A stretch of DNA of 62,417 nt from CAYNSX01 sp964400165 (GCA_964400165.1 CAYNSX010000009.1:1-62417); one strand, 5' to 3'; shown: positions 33,095 to 42,265, counted from the first letter of the stretch. Notes: a model not told the origin generated them from the letters alone. Translations and numbers: made by a program.

Positions 33095-33924
33095 GCGCGC
33101 GCCGCCATCGCGCCCAGCAACAACTCGGGCAGGTCAGCGAGTGACTCGAGAATCAGGTCGGGCGCGTCGCACGCGCCGTCCGCCGCCGCGCGATCCGAGA
33201 TGCCGGTGAGCACGAGACAACTGCGCACACCCGCCTCCTTCGCCATCCGGATGTCCGTCTCGAGGCGGTCACCCACCATCAGCGTCTCGGGCAGCGACGC
33301 GCCGAGTTGCTCGAGCAGATCGAACAGCATCTGCGGCTTCGGTTTGCCGATGACTTCGGCGGTTACGCCGGTCGCGCGCTCCAGCGCCGCGACAATCACG
33401 CCCGCGCCCGGCTCCAAGCCGCGCTCGGTCGGGAAGGTGCTGTCGGCGTTCGACGCAATCAGGCGGGCGCCGTCGAGCACCGCCCGCTGCGCGGCGGCGA
33501 GTTTCCAGTAAGTCAGGTCGCGGTCGAGCCCCACGGCAACTGCGGCGACCGGCCCGGCATCCAATTCCGGCGCCACAACTTGTAGTCCCGCATCGCGCAG
33601 CAGCGATTCGAACGACTCGCCGCCCACCACCATCACCCGCGCGCCCGGAAACCGCTGGGCAAGCGCCCGTGCGGTGGCCAGGCCGGAAGTCATCACTTGC
33701 TCGGCGCGGCAATCAATCCCAAGTTGGCGGAACCAGGCGGCATATTCGGCAGGCGTCTTCGTGGAATTGTTGGTCAGGAAACCAATGGCCTTGCCAGCCG
33801 CCCGAAGACGCTCCAGGGCCCCCGCAGCGCCCGGAATTGGCGTCACGCCGCGCACAACCACTCCGTCGATATCGCAAATGACCGCCCGAACCGCCGCGAG
33901 CGTCCCGGTTTGCGTCGCTGTCAT
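33091..33924 (-). CDS. HAD-superfamily phosphatase, NagD/PGP-like (class IIA)
   Basis: 277 residues. Nucleophile motif VICDIDGVVVRG (D18, D20), motif II FLTNNSTKT, cap domain between, motif III near GKPKPQMLF and motif IV LMVGDRLETDI. NagD-like enzymes dephosphorylate small metabolites such as nucleoside monophosphates or phosphoglycolate. Coupling to thiD is interesting because thiamine synthesis needs phosphatases, but the substrate cannot be read from sequence. Confidence 0.88.
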   Translation of the reverse strand: MTATQTGTLAAVRAVICDIDGVVVRGVTPIPGAAGALERLRAAGKAIGFLTNNSTKTPAEYAAWFRQLGIDCRAEQVMTSGLATARALAQRFPGARVMVVGGESFESLLRDAGLQVVAPELDAGPVAAVAVGLDRDLTYWKLAAAQRAVLDGARLIASNADSTFPTERGLEPGAGVIVAALERATGVTAEVIGKPKPQMLFDLLEQLGASLPETLMVGDRLETDIRMAKEAGVRSCLVLTGISDRAAADGACDAPDLILESLADLPELLLGAMAARA

Positions 33925-34017
33925 CGGCGCGACCGTAACAAGCGCCGCTTCGCATCGTCAATTGCAGGCGCCGAGGCAGGGAACCTGTCGACGCGCGGAG
34001 TAGTCCAATAGAATGTA

Positions 34018-34076
34018 AGCAGTTCGGCTGGTGGTTCGAGCGGAATCGGCCGCTCGAACCCAGTGTCGGCTGCTTG
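34018..34076 (+). promoter_or_regulatory. Strong hairpin in the leader of the ECF sigma gene
   Basis: GGTTCGAGCGG (34033-34043) and CCGCTCGAACC (34050-34060) form a perfect 11-bp stem with loop AATCGG. Outer bases AGCAG and CTGCT can extend it. It ends about 12 bases before the start codon, and TAGAAT at 34009-34014 could be the -10 box. It could be a regulator site, an mRNA structure controlling translation, or another palindromic repeat. Confidence 0.5.
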
Positions 34077-34088
34077 AGAGGAACGGCT

Positions 34089-34772
34089 ATGCCGGGGGCG
34101 TGCAGTCAGTGTCCGACCCAGAAGAATCGCCCGGTGACGCCACATTCGGCCGTCCACCGCGCCGCGAGTCCCTCGTCGGATGCGCTGAACGGGGCGCGAA
34201 CATCCAGCCGGCGCCGCGAAACTGCCGCCGAGCGCAAGGCCCGCTTCAAGACCCTCGCCGAGCCGATTTACAAGGCGGTGTACCAATCGGCCGTCCGCAT
34301 CAGCCGCGACCCGGATTTGGCAGCCGACCTGACCCAAGACACGCTGTTGCGGGCCTTCGAGAAGTTCCACCAGTTCCGCGACGGTACCAATTTCAAGGCC
34401 TGGGTGATGCGCATCCTGATCAATGGCTACATCAACCGCTACCGCAAGGTGAAGCGCTCGCCCGAAGAAGTGACCTGGGACGATGTATCAATGGGCGAAG
34501 AGCGGGATCTTTCCGAGCGACCAGACGGCCCGGCGCTCGTCGAAGAGCAGGTGATTCGCGGAAGTTCTGCGCGAATCGTCAGAAAGGCCGTCGAGAATCT
34601 GCCGGAACCGTTCAGAACAGCGGTGATTCTCGCTGATTTGCAGGGATTGAGTTACGACGAAGTAAAGGGGGTGTTGGGCATCCCGCTCGGTACCGTTCGT
34701 TCTCGCATCTTTCGAGGTAGAAAGCTACTTATAAGTGTATTACAGCCCTTCCAGCAAGCGGGAGCGTTGTAG
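34089..34772 (+). CDS. ECF-type RNA polymerase sigma factor
   Basis: 227 residues. After a Ser/Pro-rich N-terminal stretch, sigma region 2 (AVRISRDPDLAADLTQDTLLRAFEKFHQF, FKAWVMRILINGYINRYRK) and region 4 (LPEPFRTAVILADLQGLSYDEVKGVLGIPLGTVRSRIFRGRKLL) are typical of ECF sigma factors. I chose ATG 34089, which has GAGAGGA seven bases upstream; a TTG at 34074 is the alternative. No anti-sigma factor is encoded beside it, which is unusual: the next gene is 180 bases away and is a DUF2157 protein. Confidence 0.93.
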   Translation: MPGACSQCPTQKNRPVTPHSAVHRAASPSSDALNGARTSSRRRETAAERKARFKTLAEPIYKAVYQSAVRISRDPDLAADLTQDTLLRAFEKFHQFRDGTNFKAWVMRILINGYINRYRKVKRSPEEVTWDDVSMGEERDLSERPDGPALVEEQVIRGSSARIVRKAVENLPEPFRTAVILADLQGLSYDEVKGVLGIPLGTVRSRIFRGRKLLISVLQPFQQAGAL

Positions 34773-34871
34773 GAGATGGTATATGCACCTTCAATTTCCA
34801 GTGTGCGCGCATCATAATAAGTATAACATTATTTATTTGTCCGTCAAGGTTGGTATTTTGGTAAGAGAGTC

Positions 34872-34887
34872 TGTTTCACGTGAAAAC
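34872..34887. promoter_or_regulatory. parS-like palindrome
   Basis: TGTTTCACGTGAAAAC contains the perfect 12-base palindrome TTTCACGTGAAA and matches the ParB-binding parS consensus TGTTNCACGTGAAACA at 14 of 16 positions, counting N as a match. It lies in the 183-base gap 34773-34955, the most AT-rich stretch of the window, which also holds TATAACATTATTTATTTG. No par genes are nearby. Confidence 0.5.
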
Positions 34888-34955
34888 TGGCAGGAATGTG
34901 AGTTTATCTGGTAGAAACTGAAGTTCTGTACTGGAAGGCGCTCGCAGGATGGGCT

Positions 34956-36353
34956 ATGAACGAGGGTAGCGAGCGAGATTCCAGCCACCTTGGCTGGCTG
35001 AAGCGAGAAATCGAGGGCTGGCGGGCTGCTGGGATTGTCTCCGATGAACAGGCGGAGGCCGTTCTTTCCCGCTATCCAAATGGCGAGGAGCACCGCGCCC
35101 GCGTCGCATTCTATGTCAGCCTTTTCGCGGTGGTCCTGATTGGCGCGGGGATCCTTTCTTTCATCGCCGCCAACTGGGCTGGGATGGCGCCTTCATCGAG
35201 AATCAGCCTGATTTTGGCCGGAATGGCGGTGTTTTACGGCGTCGGCGCGTGGTTTCGGTGGCGGCGGGACCTTCCGATCCTCGGAAACTCGCTCCTGCTG
35301 CTCGGTGGGGTGACTTATGGCGCCGGAGTCTGGCTGATCGGCCAGACTTATCATCTCAATGCCGACTGGCCGCTGGGCTTCTTCCTGTGGTTCCTCGGGC
35401 TGCTGCCGCTGGCGCTAGTGACTCGTTGGGGTCCGATCGTGGCGGTCACTTCCGCAATTCTGACACTGTGGGCGCTGATGCCAAACAACGACCCGCTCAA
35501 TTGGCTGTTCGGCTTTTCGGGCCGACAGATGTCGCAGCCGTGGGGAGTGCTCATCGGCTATCCGCTGCTTTGCGCCCTAGTGATGGCGCCGCTGTCCGTT
35601 CGAGCGCGGAGCCAGTTCTCGCTCGCAATGACGGCGCTGGGCTTCATTGTGTTTGCCGGCGCGGTGGCGGGACAGACGACGCAATTCGACCGCCCGGAGT
35701 ACACACTTGTGGCCGCGCTGCTGGCATCGGTCGTCGTGTTTGGCTGGGCTGGGCTGATGTCTGGCGAGTTCAGGGCAGAATCGGCACGCGCATACCGGGC
35801 GGTGGGACTGTTGGGAGCGCTTGGCGCATTAATTGCGCTCGGTTCGACGAGTCTGGCCAATGAAGGAGCGCGGACGCTGTCGGAAGAGGCGGGCCGCGGG
35901 ACTTTGGTTGTGTGGCTGGTGACGCTGACCGCCATCGCCCTCCTCGTCACAATTCTGGCGGACATGCGATCGTCGGCGCCGCGGCGCGGTGAGAGTGCGA
36001 CGGCGTTCAGCGTTCTCGCGGCAGCGTGGCTGTTCCTCGCCAGCTTTGCGGGGTTGATTCCAGGACTGGATCCGATCAGCGGCGCGTGGTTCGCGGTGAT
36101 TCTCGCCAACATCTTGTTCTTTGGGGCGGCGGTGGGCGCATTGCTTCGAGCGGCGGAGCGAGAGGAACACTCGGCCGTCAACCTCATCCTGCTGCTATTC
36201 GCGATCGCGGTGATTTGGCGCTATGGCGAGTGGGGGTGGGCGGCGATGGACAAGTCGCTGTTCTTCATCGGGCTGGGGGTGCTGTTGCTCGGCGGCGGGT
36301 GGTGGCTAGAACGGAGCCGGCGGCGGCTGCTTTCGAAGGGGGTTGCGGCATGA
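34956..36353 (+). CDS. DUF2157 multi-pass membrane protein
   Basis: 465 residues. The soluble N-terminus LGWLKREIEGWRAAGIVSDEQAEAVLSRYP and the first membrane pair (FYVSLFAVVLIGAGILSFIAANW) fit DUF2157. About twelve membrane helices follow. Function is unknown; the family is often encoded directly before a GDYXXLXY protein, as here, with ATGA overlap. The two probably form one envelope unit. Confidence 0.85.
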   Translation: MNEGSERDSSHLGWLKREIEGWRAAGIVSDEQAEAVLSRYPNGEEHRARVAFYVSLFAVVLIGAGILSFIAANWAGMAPSSRISLILAGMAVFYGVGAWFRWRRDLPILGNSLLLLGGVTYGAGVWLIGQTYHLNADWPLGFFLWFLGLLPLALVTRWGPIVAVTSAILTLWALMPNNDPLNWLFGFSGRQMSQPWGVLIGYPLLCALVMAPLSVRARSQFSLAMTALGFIVFAGAVAGQTTQFDRPEYTLVAALLASVVVFGWAGLMSGEFRAESARAYRAVGLLGALGALIALGSTSLANEGARTLSEEAGRGTLVVWLVTLTAIALLVTILADMRSSAPRRGESATAFSVLAAAWLFLASFAGLIPGLDPISGAWFAVILANILFFGAAVGALLRAAEREEHSAVNLILLLFAIAVIWRYGEWGWAAMDKSLFFIGLGVLLLGGGWWLERSRRRLLSKGVAA

Positions 36354-36943
36354 AGCGCGCGCCGGTTCTGGCATTGGCGTTGTGTTTCGGGTGGCAGGTG
36401 GCGCTCTTGTTTTCGGTCATCGGCTACCGGCAATCGCTGCTGGCGTCACCGACCGTCATCCGCTTGAAGACGGAGCCCGTGGACCCGTGGGATGTCTTCC
36501 GCGGTGAGTATGTGTGGCTGGGCTACGACATTTCGTCCGTCGATACGGCTCTGTTGGACCCGGCGGTAAGCGAGGTTCGTGCTGGGCAGCTGCTCTTCGT
36601 GACGGTGAAGCAAGGCGAAGACGGCTTCTGGCACGCGACGCGCGTGGTGCCGCAGCGGCCGGCGCCGGCGAGCGGCGAAGTGGTTCTCCAGGGACACTCG
36701 ACTTTCTGGTGGACCCGTGAGAGGGAAACGCCTGGCATTGTGCCTCGGCCAGTCGCGGGATCTCGGGCCATTGGGGTTGCGTACGGCCTCGAGGCGTTCT
36801 ATGTGCCGCAAGGGGAAAGCGAGCGCCTGCAGCCGCGGTCTGCGCAAAGGGAGTCGCTCGTGGTCGAAGCGGCGGTGAGCCGCAGCGGCAGGGCGGCGAT
36901 CAAGCGGGTGCTTCTCGACGGCAAAGAGGTGAAGTTTCGGTAA
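36350..36943 (+). CDS. GDYXXLXY-domain protein
   Basis: 197 residues with one N-terminal membrane helix and, near residue 50, RGEYVWLGYDIS, which matches the GDYXXLXY motif that names the family; TFWW and EAFYVPQGE-type segments follow as in the family. Translationally coupled to the DUF2157 gene. Function unknown, probably periplasmic and membrane anchored. Confidence 0.85.
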   Translation: MKRAPVLALALCFGWQVALLFSVIGYRQSLLASPTVIRLKTEPVDPWDVFRGEYVWLGYDISSVDTALLDPAVSEVRAGQLLFVTVKQGEDGFWHATRVVPQRPAPASGEVVLQGHSTFWWTRERETPGIVPRPVAGSRAIGVAYGLEAFYVPQGESERLQPRSAQRESLVVEAAVSRSGRAAIKRVLLDGKEVKFR

Positions 36944-36950
36944 TAGGGAC

Positions 36951-37038
36951 CGCCCTCACCCCCTGACCCCCTCTCCGACGAGCGGAGAGGGGGAACGGAA
37001 ACACAGAGGCGAGGAAACAAGGAAACGAGGAAACAAGG
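36951..37038. repeat. REP-like element plus reverse-oriented GAGGAAAC repeat
   Basis: CCCCCTCTCCGACGAGCGGAGAGGGGG at about 36968-36994 is followed by GAGGAAACAAGGAAACGAGGAAAC at about 37011-37034, the reverse complement of the TTTCCTCG blocks that flank rpsT. Confidence 0.7.
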
Positions 37039-37108
37039 TTGAGTGACGGGAAAGATACGGCCGGCAAGAGGCGGACAAGCGGGTGGGGACAAACTGCGAA
37101 CATCAGTT

Positions 37109-37117
37109 TGCTATAAG
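37109..37117 (+). promoter_or_regulatory. Probable promoter of the repeat-protein gene array
   Basis: TGC TATAAG is an extended -10 box about 60 bases before the first gene of the array. It argues against the longer in-frame start at 37083. Inference. Confidence 0.4.
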
Positions 37118-37175
37118 GACAAATGCTGTGGAATGCGGCGCAGGAACCAAAGCAATCGTTTCAAGTCAAACGCGC

Positions 37176-38804
37176 ATGAGGTGCTCGCGGAAGCGACTTC
37201 GACATTGGGCCGGGTTCGTCTTGGCGAGTGTGATGATATCGCCGTCCGCGGGGATGCCTGCAAGACGAGGGTTGTCGCCATTGTCATCCTGGCTGGTGAG
37301 CGTTGCAGAAGAGGAGGAGACGGAGTACAGCCGGACGCTCTGGCTGACGCAAGTGGCAGTGGCGTTGGGGATGTCGGGTCGGGTGAGTTCCGGTCGATCT
37401 GTCGGTGAACGAGCGTTGGAGCACGCGCGTTCAATCAGCGAAGTGCGTACGAAGGTCGGGGTGCTACGGTTGGCGTGCGGCAGTTTCAGATCCGGGGGAC
37501 TGGCTGCCACCGCGTATGACTGCGCGATGGAGGCGCTTCGGACGGCGCGCGGAGCGGGGGAAGATCGGGCCGAATTGCTGTGCGAGGCAGCGCCGCTTCT
37601 CAAAGCCTTCGGCCGGGGGGATTTGGCAGCCGCGGCCGTTGCATCGGTATTGCAAGACGCATCTGCTCTCGATTCGCTGTCGGTGAAAATCGCGCAGATT
37701 GCACTGGCTGTGGGAGCCGCAAGAGCCATTGATCGCCTCGACTTGGCGGAGATCGGCATCGCCGACATCTTCGCAATTTCCCATGCTCTGACCAGCGACG
37801 GACAGGATCAGCTCATCTTGGAGATCGCAGCTGATCGGTTCCTCCGATTTGGAGATTCTGAGAACGCCGTCCGGATGGCAAGTGCACTTCGTGATCCGGT
37901 CCGTCGGATCGGTTGGATGATTTCCGTGGGCAACATCATGTGCGACAGCGGGCAATTGACGAGAGGGACAGATCTCCTGCGGCAGGCGCTGGCCAGCCCG
38001 GATTTGCCTCGGGATGCTCCCTATGTTGAGCAGGCCCGTGCGAGGCTCGCCTCCCGGCCGGAGGGGCCACAAGACCCGACGGAGGCGCTCACTGCTGCAC
38101 GGCGCGTCCGTGAACCCGACCGACGGATTCGCGCGCTCGTGTCGCTGGCGCTGACTGGCCGGGAAACACGCCCGCGCGCGGCGATTGTCATGCTCGGCGA
38201 GGCCGAGTCGCTCTTGCCGAGCGTGACGGACGCACGCGCTCGCTTTGCCGCGCTTCTATCCGTGGCGACCGGCTATGACTATTGCGGGGTGCAGGCCAAG
38301 GTGGACCAGCTTCGTGAGCAGGCGGTGAAGGGTCTCCAGGATTTGCCGGCGGACGAGTCGGAAGCGGTTTCGTATGTTCTCGCTGCGTTCGCGGGGGATC
38401 TGGCCGAGTCCGGGGATACACGGGCCGTGCGTCAGTTCGTTCATCGACTCCGAACGACGAGTCTGCGGGATGCTGCGCGCGGGGCAAGTGCAATGACCTT
38501 TGCGCGCCGCGGGGAGTGCGCGGCTGCGGTGGGACTGACGAGTGAGATCGAGGATCGGGATCGGGCGGCGGCGTCGCTCCGGCACATCGTCGAGGACTTC
38601 ATCATGCGCCATCGATACGAATGTGCGATGGAAGCCCTTGAGGGATTGACGCGCGGGCGCGCCGGCAAGCCATTTGAAAGTGTCGGGCCCGACGCGCAGC
38701 TCGTCTTCCGACTGGGCATCGCTGTATTGAAGGAGGGGTTTCCCGCGCCCGAGGAGGCCAAGTGGGCGGCGCGGCTGCGGGGGGCGGCGGGAATACAGAA
38801 ATGA
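37176..38804 (+). CDS. Exported helical-repeat protein, array member 1
   Basis: About 542 residues from ATG 37176: signal peptide (HWAGFVLASVMISPSAG), then a continuous series of 30-40-residue alpha-helical hairpins rich in Ala, Leu, Arg and Glu (for example AVRMASALRDPVRRIGWMISVGNIMCDSGQ), like TPR or HEAT-type solenoids. The C-terminus EEAKWAARLRGAAGIQK is shared with member 2. It probably acts as a periplasmic or surface scaffold. In-frame codons upstream of 37176 precede the likely promoter. Its stop is 35 bases before the next gene. Confidence 0.65.
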   Translation: MRCSRKRLRHWAGFVLASVMISPSAGMPARRGLSPLSSWLVSVAEEEETEYSRTLWLTQVAVALGMSGRVSSGRSVGERALEHARSISEVRTKVGVLRLACGSFRSGGLAATAYDCAMEALRTARGAGEDRAELLCEAAPLLKAFGRGDLAAAAVASVLQDASALDSLSVKIAQIALAVGAARAIDRLDLAEIGIADIFAISHALTSDGQDQLILEIAADRFLRFGDSENAVRMASALRDPVRRIGWMISVGNIMCDSGQLTRGTDLLRQALASPDLPRDAPYVEQARARLASRPEGPQDPTEALTAARRVREPDRRIRALVSLALTGRETRPRAAIVMLGEAESLLPSVTDARARFAALLSVATGYDYCGVQAKVDQLREQAVKGLQDLPADESEAVSYVLAAFAGDLAESGDTRAVRQFVHRLRTTSLRDAARGASAMTFARRGECAAAVGLTSEIEDRDRAAASLRHIVEDFIMRHRYECAMEALEGLTRGRAGKPFESVGPDAQLVFRLGIAVLKEGFPAPEEAKWAARLRGAAGIQK

Positions 38805-38920
38805 GTGATGAATGATGAATAGGGACAGCGGGTGAAGCGATGAGGCGTATGCGTTGGTGGATGATCGGGATGGTGTGGTTTGTTTCCACAGCTCCGTCGG
38901 GCGCGGCGCCGGCGGCGGCG
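38763..38920 (+). repeat. Conserved gene junction, array members 1-2
   Basis: The last codons of member 1, the intergenic bases (GAGTGATGAATGATGAA) and the first codons of member 2 are nearly identical to the junction at 40457-40619, although the gene bodies between have diverged. Confidence 0.85.
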
Positions 38921-40498
38921 GCGAGGGACTGGAAGGCGGCATTGAAGCCGCTGGCATCCACCGTGTGGGAGTTATCTGTGACCTTTCCGGATTCATCGGG
39001 TGAGGAAGGACGGGACGGAACGCTGTTGGACAGGGCGGTGCTGGCAATCGCCCGGCGCGGGGATGGTGAGCAGGCGCTGGCACTGGCGCGGTTGTCTTCC
39101 GAAGGGTACGACGCGGACATTCGCGAGATGTCGTTGGCGTATGACCGGGCGCAAGTTGCAGGGGCGTTGGCGGAGGGGGGATTCGTCGAGGCCGCGCTGC
39201 GTATGGCGAAAGAGGTGAGTCAGCCTGGCCACCGCGAGGACGCCTGGATAGCCGTGGCGACAGGATTCGCTCTCGCGGGGCGGCGAACCGAGGCCGAGTC
39301 AGTGATTGATGAGGAATTGACGCTGGAGGAGAGCGTCCGCGCCTGGCTGCGCATTGCCGACGGTCTCGAGGAGCGCGGTGTGCGCGATGCGGCGTGGCAC
39401 TATGTTGAACTTGTACGGGACGCAGTGTCCCACTTGGATGAATGGCAGCGGGCGGACCGTTTAGGAGAGGTGGCAGCCCTTTGCGCACGCATGGAGCGCG
39501 CTGATGTCTTTGACGGCCTGGCGGCGGGACTGAAGTCCCCGGTTCATCGGGACCGGTTCTATCGGAAGGCGGCATCTGCGTGTTCGAGTGCCAAACTGTT
39601 TCGTGATGCGGCTCGGCTGGCGGAGCAGATCCGCGATCCCGCGGAACGCGATAGTTCGTTGGCGAGCGTGTTGGGCTGGAGCGCTCGGTCTGGACATCCG
39701 GAGGTCGCCGTCGCGTTCGAGGGGCGGATCTGGCGTCCGTGGCTTCGGGTGGATGTTCTACAAGAGGCCGTCGAGGGCTTCGCCCGTGCGGGGAAGCGCG
39801 CCGAGGCGGAGCAATGCGTGGAGCGACTGTTGCGACTCCGGGAAGCCCCGCTCGACACGCAGGGGCGCCGCATGCCTGATAGTGTGATGGCGCACGCGCT
39901 GCTGGCAGTGGGGCGCATTGAGGAAGCGAAACCATTTCTCAATCCCATTGGGCTATTTCCGGACGGCATTGCGGACCGGGGTCTCCTGTTCGAGGCGTTG
40001 CTCGCGGCGGGGAGAGTGAACGAGGCGGAGGCGGTCTTGCGCGAAGTGCGCGACGCCCATCCCGCCCGGTTCGACTCGGGCGACGGCATCTTCGACGATG
40101 TGGAGTGGCTTGCGGAGTGGTTGGCTTGGAAGGGGCATAAACGAGAGGCGGTCGCGTTCGCGAATGGCTTTGGCAACGCATCCGAGAAGTCGCGAGCACG
40201 CCTTGGGATCACGATCGGGATGATTGGCACGGGCGATGTGAAGGCCGCGCTGGCGATGGCGCGCAGCGTGCCCGAGCTACCGTTCCGGGACATGGCGCTG
40301 TTGGCTGTTGCCGATTCGCAGGCGGAACATCGGGAGTTTGAGGGGGCGTTAGTGACCTGCCGGGCGATTGGCGCTCGCGCGCTGCGCGGAGAAGCAGCGT
40401 TCCGGCTGGGGGCGTACTTGCTGCACATCAAGCTTGCGGCTGCAGCAGAGAAGCGCTGGGCGGCGCGGCTGCGGGAGGCGGCGGGAATACAGAAATGA
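38840..40498 (+). CDS. Exported helical-repeat protein, array member 2
   Basis: 552 residues with signal peptide MRRMRWWMIGMVWFVSTAP, which is almost identical in member 3. The body is an Ala/Glu/Arg-rich helical solenoid with phrases such as AGALAEGGFVEAALRMAKE, WLRIADGLEERGVRDAAWHY and GLLFEALLAAGRVNEAEAVL, resembling TPR-like repeats. It ends EKRWAARLREAAGIQK. No enzymatic motif is visible. Confidence 0.7.
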   Translation: MRRMRWWMIGMVWFVSTAPSGAAPAAAARDWKAALKPLASTVWELSVTFPDSSGEEGRDGTLLDRAVLAIARRGDGEQALALARLSSEGYDADIREMSLAYDRAQVAGALAEGGFVEAALRMAKEVSQPGHREDAWIAVATGFALAGRRTEAESVIDEELTLEESVRAWLRIADGLEERGVRDAAWHYVELVRDAVSHLDEWQRADRLGEVAALCARMERADVFDGLAAGLKSPVHRDRFYRKAASACSSAKLFRDAARLAEQIRDPAERDSSLASVLGWSARSGHPEVAVAFEGRIWRPWLRVDVLQEAVEGFARAGKRAEAEQCVERLLRLREAPLDTQGRRMPDSVMAHALLAVGRIEEAKPFLNPIGLFPDGIADRGLLFEALLAAGRVNEAEAVLREVRDAHPARFDSGDGIFDDVEWLAEWLAWKGHKREAVAFANGFGNASEKSRARLGITIGMIGTGDVKAALAMARSVPELPFRDMALLAVADSQAEHREFEGALVTCRAIGARALRGEAAFRLGAYLLHIKLAAAAEKRWAARLREAAGIQK

Positions 40499-40619
40499 GT
40501 GATGAATGATGAATGATGAAGTGGGACGGCGGGTGAAGCGATGAGGCGTATGCGTTGGTGGATGATCGGGATGGTGTGGTTTGCTTCCACAGCCCCGTTG
40601 AGCGCGGCGCCGGCGGCGG
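40457..40619 (+). repeat. Conserved gene junction, array members 2-3
   Basis: Second copy of the junction unit. It contains TGGGCGGCGCGGCTGCGG, the AATGAGTGATGAATGATGAA spacer and ATGAGGCGTATGCGTTGG, the same blocks as at 38763-38920 with a few substitutions and a small indel. Confidence 0.85.
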
Positions 40620-42235
40620 ACGGGAGTTTGCGCGATTCTCCCCTCGTCATTGCATTGGCGGAGTTGGTGGCGGATTACCAGTGGGCGGAAGGGCAAGGAC
40701 TGACGCGGCTGGCGCACGCGGTGGCCAATTCGGGGGACTGCGAGACGGCGGCGCAGGTGGCGAGTCGGATTCCGTCGATGGCCAAGCGCTTTGAAGCGCT
40801 CCGGCAATTGGGGGACCGCAAGGACGCGACGGCGGAGTGGCGGCCGCGCTGCTGGCAGACGGCGGGCGAGACAGCACTGGGCATCACCGATTCGCGCGAG
40901 CGGAGCGAGGCGCTGCTGCTGCTGGCGGCGACGGCGGGGGAGCGCAGCGAGAACGCGGTGGCGGCGGTGGCGCTGACGGCGGCGCTCGACGCGATCGGGA
41001 CCTTGCGCGACGCGGGGACGCGCTTGCGATTGGGCGGGCAAGCGGCGCTGATGGCGGCGCAATTCGGCGGGCCCGAGATCGCGCGGCGCGCGACGGCGCT
41101 GATCGAAGATGATGTGACGCGGGTGGGGATGATGGACCCGTCGGCGGCGACGGGCTGGGGGTGGAGCGCGGCGGCGGTCGCAGCGCAATCGGGGAAGGAG
41201 CGCGGGGAGCAGTGGCTGGAGCGGTTTCCGTCGGAAATGTTCCGGCCGTTCGCGCGCGGGATGATGGCGGTGGGACTGGCGACGCTCGGCCGCGGCGAGA
41301 TGGCGCTCGAGGTGGCGCGGGCGATCGCGCCGCGTGCGGACGGATTCTTCGCGCTCTGGCAACTGTCTGAAGTGTTGATCGGCACCGACCAACTGGGCGC
41401 GGCGCGGGAGGCGGCGCACCTGACGGTAGAGGCGGCGCAGCAGACCGAGGCGCCGTACACGCGCATCGGCAACCTGCTGATTGCGATCCCGCTGCTGGCG
41501 ATGGTGGGCGAGGGGGCGGAAGCGGTGCGACTGGCGCAGGCGCAGGACGACGCGCTGGAAGCGGAGGCGCTGGTGGAGATCGCGTCGCGGCTGACGGGAT
41601 TGGGCGAGAACGAGCGGGCGCGCACCGCGCTCGATGCGGCGCTGGAGCGCGGGGCGCAACTGCCGCCGCTGGAGCGGGTCGAGATTCTGGAGAAGGCGAG
41701 TCGGGTGCTGTACCGGCTCGGCGAGGGGCCGCGGGCGCGGCGGTTGATTCTCGAGGAAGCGCTGCCGATTGCGACCGCAATCAGTGAAGCGGACCGGCGG
41801 CGCACGCTGCGGGGCGAGTTGGCGCGCACGCTGGTGGCGGTGGGCGGCACGGACGAGGGACTGGCGGTGGCGGAGGGGGTGCTCGCCGGCGTGACGGGCG
41901 AGAAGGAGACGGCGGAAGCGCGGTCGGCGGTGCTGTGGCACTTGCTGCAAGCGAACCGCCGTGACGACGCGCTGGCGCACGCGCGGGCGACGCCGGCGGG
42001 CGCGGCGCGCGACCGGGATCTGTATCTGGTGGCGTCGGCGTATGCGCAGCACGGCGCGTTCGAGCAAGCGCTGGCGGCGGCGCGAGAGATTGGGGCGTGG
42101 AGCGCGGCGGGGGGCGGGCCGCACGACCGGCAGACGGCGGCGTTGGACCTGGGGGTGCAGTTGCTGAATGTGAAGTTGACGGTGGAGGAGCAGCGGATGT
42201 GGGCGGAAAGGTTGCGGGCGTTGAAGAATGAATGA
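40541..42235 (+). CDS. Exported helical-repeat protein, array member 3
   Basis: 564 residues with signal peptide MRRMRWWMIGMVWFASTAPLSAAPAA. Its helical-repeat body is markedly more Ala-rich and GC-rich than members 1, 2 and 4. The C-terminal repeat (TVEEQRMWAERLRALKNE) is a diverged form of WAARLREAAG. Member 4 begins about 30 bases after the stop. Scaffold-like; function unknown. Confidence 0.7.
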   Translation: MRRMRWWMIGMVWFASTAPLSAAPAADGSLRDSPLVIALAELVADYQWAEGQGLTRLAHAVANSGDCETAAQVASRIPSMAKRFEALRQLGDRKDATAEWRPRCWQTAGETALGITDSRERSEALLLLAATAGERSENAVAAVALTAALDAIGTLRDAGTRLRLGGQAALMAAQFGGPEIARRATALIEDDVTRVGMMDPSAATGWGWSAAAVAAQSGKERGEQWLERFPSEMFRPFARGMMAVGLATLGRGEMALEVARAIAPRADGFFALWQLSEVLIGTDQLGAAREAAHLTVEAAQQTEAPYTRIGNLLIAIPLLAMVGEGAEAVRLAQAQDDALEAEALVEIASRLTGLGENERARTALDAALERGAQLPPLERVEILEKASRVLYRLGEGPRARRLILEEALPIATAISEADRRRTLRGELARTLVAVGGTDEGLAVAEGVLAGVTGEKETAEARSAVLWHLLQANRRDDALAHARATPAGAARDRDLYLVASAYAQHGAFEQALAAAREIGAWSAAGGGPHDRQTAALDLGVQLLNVKLTVEEQRMWAERLRALKNE

Positions 42236-42265
42236 TGAGTGAAAACGAGCAAGGCGATTGAAGCG

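Noticed and set aside
33091..33924. thiE-like or TPP-riboswitch control of the thiD pair
   Set aside because: No CUGAGA/ACYYGA-type THI box was seen upstream of 33924; the first gene is a NagD-like phosphatase.
36451..36943. Anti-sigma factor for the ECF sigma gene
   Set aside because: The downstream genes are DUF2157 and GDYXXLXY proteins, without a zinc-binding or helical anti-sigma domain.
37010..37038. Origin-type iteron array
   Set aside because: The AAGGAAACGAGGAAAC unit is a short tandem repeat found also at rpsT; no DnaA boxes or replication gene accompany it.
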